DNA of 10,940 bases from CAYZIC01 sp964478335 (GTDB taxonomy: Bacteria > Verrucomicrobiota > Kiritimatiellia > RFP12 > DVOR01): the NCBI GenBank assembly GCA_964478335.1, contig CAYZIC010000073.1:1-10940 (forward strand), written 5' to 3'. Positions 1 through 7,200 of this stretch are shown here, in pieces (position 1 is the first letter of the stretch; every line of letters begins with the position of its first letter). The notes under the pieces are model-generated. The model worked only from the letters and a program-made list of their open reading frames with translations. It was not told where the DNA came from and did not search any database. The position numbers and the translations under genes are program-made.

Positions 1-102
1 ATAGCACAGGAGGTTGGGGAATGCAAGTGGATTTTTGTGGATTGTAGGGGCTAATTCAAGGCTTTTTTACGATTTTGAGGGCGGGCTGTACCTAAAGGGG
101 GG
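1..102. other. Left-end stretch with no recognisable feature
   Basis: I see no supported gene, RNA or terminator here. A plus-strand open frame starting near position 14 crosses this stretch, but it runs on through the hairpin array and antisense to the lipoprotein gene, so I treat it as chance. A T-run at 63-68 has no convincing stem upstream of it. Position 91-97 (CCTAAAG) resembles the A/T-rich linkers of the hairpin array that follows. Confidence 0.4.
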
Positions 103-119
103 TGCTCGCTACGCTCGCA
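103..119 (-). repeat. Mini-hairpin with GTA loop and tandem G.A mismatches
   Basis: On the minus strand this reads TGC-GA-GC-GTA-GC-GA-GCA. Read plainly it looks like a direct repeat of GCTCGC around TAC on the plus strand. Folded, the outer TGC/GCA and inner GC/GC pair and the two GA steps face each other as tandem G.A mismatches, around a GTA loop closed by C:G. Tandem sheared G.A pairs are known to be stable in DNA. That this fold is used here is inference; a second copy with the same design lies at 4040-4054. Confidence 0.55.
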
Positions 120-128
120 GCTGTGGGC

Positions 129-245
129 TAATAGCGGTGGCGGAGCCACCTAAAAGCAGAGCCGTAGGCTCCTTAAGGCGGCACCGTAGGTGTCTTAAAG
201 CGGTCTGCTTCCGACCCTACAGCGGTGGCGAAGACGCCTCCACCG
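129..245. repeat. Tandem array of five variable mini-hairpins, about 22-bp period
   Basis: Five units each consist of a 7-8 bp linker (TAATAGC, TAAAAGCA, CTTAAGGC, TTAAAGC, CTACAGC) followed by a palindrome of about 13-22 bp. Palindromes start at 136, 159, 180, 202 and 224, giving spacings of 23, 21, 22 and 22. Stems: 136-150 GGTGGC-GGA-GCCACC; 159-171 GAGCC-GTA-GGCTC; 180-194 GGCACC-GTA-GGTGTC (one G.T wobble); 202-216 GGTC/GACC with a 7-nt loop; 223-245 an interrupted stem. The arms differ between units, while linker length, linker type and (in the first three) the GNA loop are kept. There is no coding explanation: the period is not a multiple of three and the array lies outside the supported gene. 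Confidence 0.75.
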
Positions 246-281
246 TCTCTGTGATACAATCCCTCGTAGGCTACGTTGACT

Positions 282-296
282 GCGGTCGCAGACCGC
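282..296 (+). repeat. Mini-hairpin GCGGTC-GCA-GACCGC
   Basis: This is a perfect 6-bp stem with a GCA loop closed by C:G. It lies downstream of the lipoprotein stop codon in that gene's direction of transcription. There is no T-run on either side, so an intrinsic terminator is not supported. Its right arm GACCGC also occurs, in the opposite orientation, in the unit at 202-216. Confidence 0.7.
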
Positions 297-300
297 TCTT

Positions 301-323
301 CCTAAGACTAATAACTAAGACTA
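301..323. repeat. Degenerate ACTAGG/ACTAAG short repeats
   Basis: The stretch is built from 6-7 nt variants of ACTAAG/ACTAAT/ACTAGG and leads directly into the hairpin at 322-340. A closely similar arrangement lies at the right end of the window (10903-10940), which also runs from ACTAGG units into GGCG. Confidence 0.5.
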
Positions 324-340
324 GGCGGCGAAGCCGCCTA
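322..340 (+). repeat. 8-bp mini-hairpin across the lipoprotein stop codon
   Basis: TAGGCGGC-GAA-GCCGCCTA is a perfect 8-bp stem with a GAA loop closed by C:G. Its core, GCGAAGC, is the classic extraordinarily stable DNA mini-hairpin sequence. On the minus strand its first three bases are the TAG stop of the lipoprotein gene, so the element appears to supply the stop codon. A short stem without a T-run makes an ordinary rho-independent terminator unlikely, although the hairpin could still slow 3'-end decay of the mRNA. Confidence 0.75.
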
Positions 341-3300
341 CCAGAGGGTGATAAAGCCAAGGGTGAGGCTGGTGTTGCCGTTGGGGTCCTTTTCGTGGCG
401 GTAGAGGCGCCAGAGGAAGGAGCTGACGGTTCCACCGTCAGCTCCGCGCAAGTGCTCAATAAAGGGGAAGGTATAGCTCTGGTAGGCGCCGTTGCTCTTG
501 GATTGACTGCGCCAGAGGTAGCCGAGGATGGCGCGGTTTGTCTCGGTGGTGGGCGTTTGGTCTTGTCCTTGTTCTAGCAAGCTACGCTTGCTTGTCTGCT
601 TGGTGGTACCCTTGTAGAGGAGGCCAAAAGGCAGGATGGTGGTGGTGTCGGTGGTGATCGTTTCTGTAGGGGAGATCTTGACATCGTGGCTGATGGCGGT
701 AAGCAGGGGCAGTGAGAAGAAGGCATCACCGTAAGAACCGTCCGCCTTGAGATAGGCCTCGGTACCCGTGAGGATGGGCAAGAAGAAGCGTTTGTCGGAG
801 TAGGTGAGGGGAGTCTCCTTGGCAAGGGACTCTGCGCTGCTGTAGGTGGCCTCATAGTCGTGACTCCAGCTGAATAGGGGACCATAAAACCCAGTCTTGA
901 GGGTTTTGTCGGCGTGGTTGCGCTTGAGGAATGAATACCAGAGGAACCGCCATCCCCAGGCGTTGCTGAAGTCTTCGGTTTCTTGGGGAGTGCCGATGTC
1001 GAGGTGGTTGTGGACGCGCTCTGAGAGGAGGCCAAGGAGGCGGTCTTTGCTGCTGCGGTTGGCGATGAGGGTTCGGTCGGGGGTGTAGATGCGGTCGGCC
1101 TTTGTCTCGGTGAGGGCGAGGATGCGGAATAGGTCGATATCGGTGGTGTTGCCGTTGTAGCCAATGGGGAGGTTGCGCTGCTTGATGTTGTCAAAGAGGA
1201 AGCCGCCGAGGAGTCTGTGGCGTTGGTCGATTCTGTCGGGATGGCCTGCGTGGGTAGTCGAGGTGGTGTTGTAGCAGAGCGCCCAGGGGAGGGTGAGTGA
1301 GCTGCGCACCTGAGTATGCGAATCGTTCAGGGTATGGTACCAGAGGAATAGGGGACCGGAAAAGGTGGCGTTGACGGTTTTGGCGGCGCGGTCGTGTTTG
1401 AATGCCGAGTGCCAGAGGAGGTGGAGACCCCAGGTGTTTCTGGTTTCGTTGATCGCTTTGGGGGTGCCGATATCAATGCTGTAGTCGGTATAGTTGGAGA
1501 GGAACCCAAAGAGGCGCAGTTTGGTGTCGCGTTGGGTGATGAGCTTGCGGTCTGGGGAGTAGATGCGATGGGAGGATGTGTTGGTGATGCCTAGGATGTG
1601 GAGCTTATCGACGTCTGTGGTCATACAGTGCTCGGCTTCGTCGAAGTCTTTGGCGTAGATGTCAAAGGTCGGGAGGTGGCGTTGCTTGACGTGGTCAAAG
1701 AGGAAGCCGCCGAGGAGGCTCTTGCTTTGATCGACCATTTTGGGTCTGCTATCGCGGGTGATGGTTTCGGTGCGGTAGCCTAGCGCCAAGGGATAGCCAC
1801 GAGAGGAGGTGTGGCGATACCCAGTATAGTATTTGTCGGAGATGGCGTGGCGATGCCACAAGACAAGTTTGTCAATCGAGCTGACGCCCTCTGCTTGGCA
1901 ACGGGCTTTGGCGCGGTCTTGATTGAGGACGTGGTAGGTGTCGAGGCCGCGGTTTTGATAGCGGTTGTAGAGGAGGCCGCCGAGCAGATTAAAGGTTTCA
2001 GACTGGCTCGAGACAATGGCGGCTTCGTAGGCGGTGTAGAGATTGGTGGGAGCCGAGGGCAGGGGATGCCAGATGGGGAGCGGGCTGTTTGCGTCGGCTT
2101 GTTGGATGACGTGCGAATTGGACCAGCCGACAAGGGGCGTTTGGGTTCGGCTACTGGGATAACGTTCGTCGCGTTTGTCGTCGGTGAATTCGAATAGCCC
2201 CAAGAGACCTTTGTAGGAATAGCTCGGCACGCCGCCTTTGCGTGAGCGCCATTGATCGTATAGCGTACCCCAGAGGGCAGTGTAGTGGCGGGTGATGGGG
2301 TCGGGGAGGCTGGGCGCGGCTTGGAGCTGGTTGAGCGTTTGGTCATAGGTGTTGCGCAGCTCAAAGAGCGAGAAGAGCCCTGGTACGAGTGGCGCAATGT
2401 AGTGGGTGCTGTGGGTGTAGGTGGGGCTAGTCCAGGCGTTGGTGTATTGGCGGTGGTGGTAGAGTGGGGTCCAGAGATATGACCCCGATGGCGTGACGCT
2501 TTGGTCGTCTACGGCGTTCTCTTGATGGTAGAAATAGAGGGGGAGGCCCCAGTGGGTGGCACCGCCTTTGGCTACATAGCTGCCAAAGTTGCCAGCGTAC
2601 CAGTAGCGCGTATCAGCAGGGCCGTCCTTGTGGCCCCAACCAATGAATGGCGTGAGCATGCGGTTGGTGCTGTCGGTGTAGCGGCGATAGTAGAGGGGAA
2701 AGAGCACATCGTAGGAGGTGGCGTTGCCATCGTAGGAGACGAAGTGGTTGTAGAGTGGTCCGAGAATATTGAGATAGTGGCTGCGGGGCTTTTGGTGGCG
2801 ATCATAGGATAGACGATCGTAGTAGAGGGGGAAGAGTCCATGCTTGCGAACAGCGTGCCTACGATACCACCACCAGAGCGTGGCATTGGCAGAGGTGATT
2901 GCACTGCGCGGCTTGCCGTCTGAAGCTTGCGGCTTGTCTGATACGGGAGGTATCTCTTTCCACGCCACGTGGCTGAGCAGAGGGAAGAGGGTGAGGATGC
3001 GTTTCTTGTCTTTGGCACCATAGTGGTAGAGTGGGAAAAAGACGGTGTTGTATTTGTCGGAGAGGGCGGTTAGCGCCATCCAGTCGATCACCTTGTCCTG
3101 GGCATCGCGACGCAAGTAACCAATGGGCAAGAGGATGTTGGTAGATGAACCATCCTCATTGCGCCAAAACCACCAAAAAGGCCCCGCGTTGGCCGAGGTG
3201 TAGCGGCGCTGCGGCTTGTCACCCGACGCTGGAGGTGTGGTCTCCCACGCGGCGTGGCTGAGCAAGGGAAAGAGCGTGAGCGCGCGGGCGTTGCGTTTGT

Positions 3301-3850
3301 GGTGGTAGTGGTAAAGAGGCAGCACGGCGGTGCTATTTTGGTTAGCGTAAGCGGTCAGCGCCATCCAGCTGGTGACATCGCCCTGGGCATCGCGGCGCAC
3401 ATAGCCCAAGGGCAAGAGCGCATTGTGCGAAGAACCGTCCTGGTGCTTTTGGCGCCACCAAAAGGGCACCACCACCGTGGTGCCACAATAGGGCAAGTGC
3501 CACCAAATGGGAGCCACGCGGTATTCGTGACGTTCAAAATCGGCCGAGGCAATCCCCAAAGCCAGATCGTGGATACCATTGTCGTAGTTGTACAAAGGCC
3601 GAATGGCAAGCTGATTGGGAGACCATTTAACAAAAGGCCACGCCACCGCACCAATGGTCTGCGTCTTAAAGAAAAAGGGCCACAAGTTGACACGACCACT
3701 GGCATCATTTACAGACTTGCCCTCACCAAGACCATCCCAAAGCGCACTCATCTCCTCGTAAGCCGGCGTACGAGGACGAGAAAAGCACCCCGCAAAAGTC
3801 AACGCAGCGACGACCACACAGACAAAAGGAAAAAACGGTTTTGTTTGCAT
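338..3850 (-). CDS. Large repeat-rich beta-strand lipoprotein, function unknown
   Basis: This encodes a 1170-residue protein that I do not recognise as a named family. The N-terminus has a hydrophobic signal segment ending in LTFAGC, a plausible lipobox with the lipidated Cys at residue 22, so export and membrane anchoring are likely. The rest is built of aromatic, strand-like motifs (LFPLLSH, PLYHY, PFWW, GPLF.W.H). Two tandem copies of about 75 residues start at PFWW about residues 129 and 224. A second duplication of about 150 residues starts at LLGGFLFD, residues 712 and 880, sharing DIGTP, NxWG and KT...GPLF motifs. This style fits an outer-membrane-associated beta-rich protein, but no catalytic motif is visible. 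I chose ATG 3850 because AAGGA lies 8 nt upstream; GTG 3853 is also possible. The 3' end contains two palindromes in frame (419-445 and 576-592) and a third over the stop. Confidence 0.88.
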   Translation of the reverse strand: MQTKPFFPFVCVVVAALTFAGCFSRPRTPAYEEMSALWDGLGEGKSVNDASGRVNLWPFFFKTQTIGAVAWPFVKWSPNQLAIRPLYNYDNGIHDLALGIASADFERHEYRVAPIWWHLPYCGTTVVVPFWWRQKHQDGSSHNALLPLGYVRRDAQGDVTSWMALTAYANQNSTAVLPLYHYHHKRNARALTLFPLLSHAAWETTPPASGDKPQRRYTSANAGPFWWFWRNEDGSSTNILLPIGYLRRDAQDKVIDWMALTALSDKYNTVFFPLYHYGAKDKKRILTLFPLLSHVAWKEIPPVSDKPQASDGKPRSAITSANATLWWWYRRHAVRKHGLFPLYYDRLSYDRHQKPRSHYLNILGPLYNHFVSYDGNATSYDVLFPLYYRRYTDSTNRMLTPFIGWGHKDGPADTRYWYAGNFGSYVAKGGATHWGLPLYFYHQENAVDDQSVTPSGSYLWTPLYHHRQYTNAWTSPTYTHSTHYIAPLVPGLFSLFELRNTYDQTLNQLQAAPSLPDPITRHYTALWGTLYDQWRSRKGGVPSYSYKGLLGLFEFTDDKRDERYPSSRTQTPLVGWSNSHVIQQADANSPLPIWHPLPSAPTNLYTAYEAAIVSSQSETFNLLGGLLYNRYQNRGLDTYHVLNQDRAKARCQAEGVSSIDKLVLWHRHAISDKYYTGYRHTSSRGYPLALGYRTETITRDSRPKMVDQSKSLLGGFLFDHVKQRHLPTFDIYAKDFDEAEHCMTTDVDKLHILGITNTSSHRIYSPDRKLITQRDTKLRLFGFLSNYTDYSIDIGTPKAINETRNTWGLHLLWHSAFKHDRAAKTVNATFSGPLFLWYHTLNDSHTQVRSSLTLPWALCYNTTSTTHAGHPDRIDQRHRLLGGFLFDNIKQRNLPIGYNGNTTDIDLFRILALTETKADRIYTPDRTLIANRSSKDRLLGLLSERVHNHLDIGTPQETEDFSNAWGWRFLWYSFLKRNHADKTLKTGFYGPLFSWSHDYEATYSSAESLAKETPLTYSDKRFFLPILTGTEAYLKADGSYGDAFFSLPLLTAISHDVKISPTETITTDTTTILPFGLLYKGTTKQTSKRSLLEQGQDQTPTTETNRAILGYLWRSQSKSNGAYQSYTFPFIEHLRGADGGTVSSFLWRLYRHEKDPNGNTSLTLGFITLW
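419..445 (-). repeat. 12-bp palindrome in frame, exactly nine codons of the lipoprotein
   Basis: The arms are GGAGCTGACGGT and ACCGTCAGCTCC around a loop that reads GGA on the coding (minus) strand. This is a perfect 12-bp stem, 27 bp in all. It coincides exactly with nine codons, encoding G-A-D-G-G-T-V-S-S between HLR and FLWRLY near the C-terminus. The precise codon-length palindrome in a coding region resembles in-frame palindromic element insertions known in Rickettsia, though no sequence relation is claimed. Here the loop is closed by T:A rather than C:G. Confidence 0.75.
576..592 (-). repeat. 7-bp palindrome AGCAAGC-GTA-GCTTGCT within the lipoprotein gene
   Basis: On the coding strand this is a perfect 7-bp stem with a GTA loop closed by C:G, the same design as the intergenic hairpins. 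It lies within the codons for S-K-R-S-L-L, about 80 residues before the C-terminus. Inserted palindrome is the favoured reading; chance in coding sequence is possible but less likely given the matching loop. Confidence 0.6.
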
Positions 3851-3858
3851 CACACAGA

Positions 3859-3863
3859 TCCTT
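3859..3863 (-). promoter_or_regulatory. Ribosome binding site of the lipoprotein gene
   Basis: On the minus strand AAGGA lies 8 nt before ATG at 3850 and 5 nt before GTG at 3853. The spacing favours the ATG start. Confidence 0.6.
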
Positions 3864-3881
3864 ATTAAATGTTATTGCGAG

Positions 3882-3911
3882 AGTATGGCATAGGTTGGAG
3901 GGCATTGTCAA
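3882..3911 (-). promoter_or_regulatory. Sigma70-type promoter of the lipoprotein gene
   Basis: On the minus strand a perfect -35 TTGACA (3906-3911) is followed by an 18-nt spacer and a -10-like CATACT (3882-3887). Transcription would start near 3875, giving a leader of about 25 nt that contains the AAGGA site. The -10 box is imperfect, so confidence is moderate. Confidence 0.55.
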
Positions 3912-4018
3912 GCACGATTTCCCCCAAATCGAGCTGAATCTGTTCCAAAGATTGCTTTTGTGTCTTTTTGTGCCCTTTTGTGGTTAAAAAATCTGCCAGT
4001 CCTACGCTACCACCAAAA

Positions 4019-4075
4019 GGCCGCAGGCCGTTCCTAATAGGGAGCGCAGCGACCGTTCTGCGAGGCGCACCTCGC
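4019..4075 (+). repeat. Cluster of three mini-hairpins between the divergent promoters
   Basis: Three hairpins start at 4019, 4040 and 4060, spacings of 21 and 20 bp, close to those of the array at 129-245. They are: 4019-4029 GGCC-GCA-GGCC; 4040-4054 GG-GA-GC-GCA-GC-GA-CC with tandem G.A mismatches; and 4060-4075 GCGAGG-CGCA-CCTCGC. The third reads like a C-GCA-G hairpin with one G lost from its right arm. The linker before the second contains CTAATAG, almost the linker seen at 128-134. The cluster lies upstream of both promoters. Confidence 0.65.
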
Positions 4076-4094
4076 CCCCTCGCCCCCTCGCCCC
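4071..4094 (+). repeat. Three tandem copies of CTCGCCCC
   Basis: Three perfect 8-bp copies occur head to tail, followed by CTTTTA. The first copy overlaps the right arm of the hairpin at 4060-4075, so the repeat may have grown from that arm by slippage. Copy number is likely to vary between strains. Confidence 0.75.
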
Positions 4095-4134
4095 CTTTTA
4101 CCCATTAAAATAGAAGAAGATCTAAAAAAAGTCA

Positions 4135-4163
4135 TTGACTTGCCCCGCAAAAACTGATATGCT
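4135..4163 (+). promoter_or_regulatory. Sigma70-type promoter of the EEP-repeat protein gene
   Basis: TTGACT (-35, 4135-4140) is followed by a 17-nt spacer and TATGCT (-10, 4158-4163). A TG one base before the -10 box (4155-4156) gives an extended -10. Transcription would start near 4170, leaving a leader of about 60 nt before the start codon. An A/T-rich tract lies immediately upstream. Confidence 0.65.
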
Positions 4164-4231
4164 TCCATTCATCATTGCTAATGGTCTTTGAGATTGGTCA
4201 TGGATGTGTTGTGTAACCGTGTAATTGTGTG

Positions 4232-7200
4232 ATGACTATGTCGATAATTTCAAAACTCTCTTTGCGTCCATGCTCGCTTGTTGGCATGGCTACAGTGCTC
4301 TCTACGCTGCTCGTCTCGCCGCTGCGTGCTGCCGAGTCGACCTTTAAGGCGATGACCTTTAATAACCGCTATTGCAAGGATCGTTGGAGTGCGGGTATCT
4401 TTGGTGGGGATTCACCCAACAATTGGGATCGGCGTATCGAGCATATTGACTGGATGATCAATCGGGAAGAGGATCCCGATCTTATCGGCATGCAAGAGCA
4501 GTGGTCTATGCAGAGGGTCGATTTGCGTAAGAGAATGAGCCGCTATCAGATTATTGGCGCGTATCGCAAGGGGGGGCGCTCTGGAACAGAGGATGGCGAT
4601 GATGAGTCATGCCCTGTTGTTTTGAAGAAAGATCGCTTTGAACAGCTCGATGGTGGCACCTTTTGGCTTTACCATGGTGCGCCGACGGTGGGGCCATCGG
4701 CTGATCCTAGTACCTTTTATGGATCGGCTTGTCATCGCATTTGTACGTGGTCGCGTGTGAAGGATAAGCGTAACGGCAATCAATTCATCTTTGCCAGTAC
4801 TCACTTAGACCACATGGGTGGTGAGGCTCCTCAACGTGGGGCTGATGTGATCATGTCTCAGCTCTCTAGGATGCCGTATCCAATCGTGCTGGTTGGCGAT
4901 ATGAATGATCGTGATTTTGATAAGTCTTGTTTGGTCTTTCGCAAGTCAATGACGGGTACCGCACAACCTGGGGCTGATGGCTCGCGCGCTCAGGGGTGTA
5001 CGTATCATGCCTTTAATGGGGGGACGGCTGGCGATCCTATTGACCACATCTATGTCACACAGGGGATGTTTAAGATTACCAATTGCAAAGTCCACACCAA
5101 GACGTACACCAGCAATGCTGCACGGTGGCCCTCTGACCACTATGCGGTCATGGCAACCTTGACTCTCAAAGACCCCGCCATCAAGTATGCCTTTAAGGGA
5201 TCGGGTTCGCACAATTGGAACGACGCCCCGTGGCAATATGACCAGATGGTGAATCACTCCTTTGACAGCGGACATGATACAACCATTGCGCCATCCGCCG
5301 ATACGACGCTCAAGGTTACCTCTCCCCTCTCAGCTCGCACCTTGACACTCGGCGCATCGGGTAAGACCCTTACGCTCTCAGGTGATCCATCCAATAGCCT
5401 TGTGGCCACGAAATTGGGCATCGCTGGCAATGCCGTGATTAATTTGGGCGTGCCCTTTGGTTATACTGTCGAGGGTGCTGCCACATGGGTGCAGGACATC
5501 GATATCCCCTATGGCACGACTTTGCGGTGGGGCGGGAACTACGACCAACGCATGACCGGCTGGCTCTCTGGCTATGAGAGCTCGGTCTTTGCGAAGGCTG
5601 GGAATGGGCTCTTGACCTTTGGTGGGGATTCCTATAATAAGATCGCTGGTAACCTCTTTAACTTTACGGGCAAGACCATTGTGGAAGGCGGCACGTTGCG
5701 GTTGGCGGCGAATGATTCTGGTGGCAAAGGTGCCTTCTCCAAAACGCAAGTGACGATCAATGCCGGTGCCACGCTCGAATTGACCACCGTCGATGCGACA
5801 GGGTGGGGGATTTACACCAAGCCGATTTTGGTCGCCGGCGGCACCTTGCGCTACACCACGCGCGACACGCTAAGCCGCGGGTTGACCTTCTCCTCTGGCA
5901 CCACGGGCAACGTGGTGCTCGCTGGCGCTGATTCAGGCCGAGGTCTCGATTTGCACGGCAGCACCATTCGGGCTTCAGCCAATACAACAGGCCGCATCTC
6001 CTCGCCCACAGACATTGGCATGATGGTGCGTAATGGCGGCACGCTACGTGCAGATCAAGGCGCCTTGCTCTCCGTCGACGTGCCTATCATGGCGAGCACG
6101 ACAGAGGAATCACAAGCACTCACCATTGCGGGCGATGGCTGGGTCGCGGTGAATCGGCGTTCGCCAGTGGCGGGGCCGATCACGGTTTCGGGTGGTCTTT
6201 GCGGCACCAGTGAATTGACCACCGAGACAGTCGTGACGGTCAAATCGGGGGGGAGATTGGCTGGTGGGGCAACTGGTGAGGGGATGCTGACCTTGCGTCG
6301 AGTGAAGTTTGAGCGTGGTGCCAAGGTCGTGGCCCGTGTGTCACAAGACGGCAGATCGTGCGGGCAGATTTATATTTCGACAGATGCCACCGGCCCAGGC
6401 GAACCCATTGCGATCGCCGTCGATGGCGCCAATCGATTGGCTAAAAGTGTTGCTGTGCCATTGATCAAAGTGCCAACCGCATCTGGATTGGTCTTTGAGG
6501 CGACGAAAGAGAGCGGCGTAAAGCTCACCTCCAAAGCGGTCGATGAGTGGTATACGCAATGGTCGATTTCGCCCTTGGTGTGGGATGCGAGCTGCACGAT
6601 TCAAGGGGTTCAAAATTGGTTGACCGCACCTTGGTCGGTCGAGGCCACAGATGCGCCAACAGCGGCAAATTGGCTCGGCACAATTCCGCAAGCGACCATT
6701 TCTGCACGGGGCAATGCGACCCTTGCAGTCGATACCCCTCTTGCATTTAAAACCTTAACCATTGCCACCGAAACAGGCTTGACCATCACCAATCCAAACG
6801 GTCATGACGTTGCGATTGAGACGATCGACTGTCGTCTTGATTCTGGAACCACTCGCCTCAACTATCATACGGGTAATTCGACTATCCTCGCTGGCCGTGA
6901 AACGATTCTCTCCGCTGGCGGGACTGGTCAGCTCAATGTGACCGAGGGTAAGGCCTTGGTCTTTGAGGAGATCCTCTGGGACGAAACCAAGCTCGCCACC
7001 GCTGACGGCTCGCTCATCTATCGCAGCACGGCCACGACACCCACACCGCTCACAGAGATGCCATTTGCAACCCGACAAAAGAATGTACACGTCAAGCTCG
7101 AACGCCCCCTCACCAAAACAGGCGACTTGATCTTTGGCCGTACGAATTCGACTGCGCCGCTTGAGTCGACCTTTACGATTGGTGCAAGCCAAGCGGTGAG

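Noticed and set aside
129..245. CRISPR array
   Set aside because: The repeated element is only 7-8 bp and imperfect, the segments between are self-complementary and only 13-22 bp, and no cas gene is present.
282..340. Rho-independent terminator for the lipoprotein gene
   Set aside because: The hairpins lack a following U-run in the direction of transcription, so a standard intrinsic terminator is not supported.
14..577. Plus-strand 187-residue open frame across the left end
   Set aside because: It runs through the hairpin array and antisense to the end of the lipoprotein gene, has no recognisable domain, and its residues mirror repeat DNA.
1847..1859. 5-bp inverted repeat GTGGC-GAT-GCCAC
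   Set aside because: The loop does not match the family on either strand and a 5-bp stem in coding sequence is expected by chance.
1780..2397. Minus-strand 205-residue open frame inside the lipoprotein gene in another frame
   Set aside because: Low-complexity Ser/Thr/Pro-rich translation typical of an out-of-frame reading of a C-rich coding strand; the long lipoprotein frame explains the region.
3465..3484. 8-bp inverted repeat GGCACCAC/GTGGTGCC
   Set aside because: The loop is CACC, not GNA, and it falls in codons for G-T-T-V-V-V-P where repeated GTG/ACC codons create it readily.
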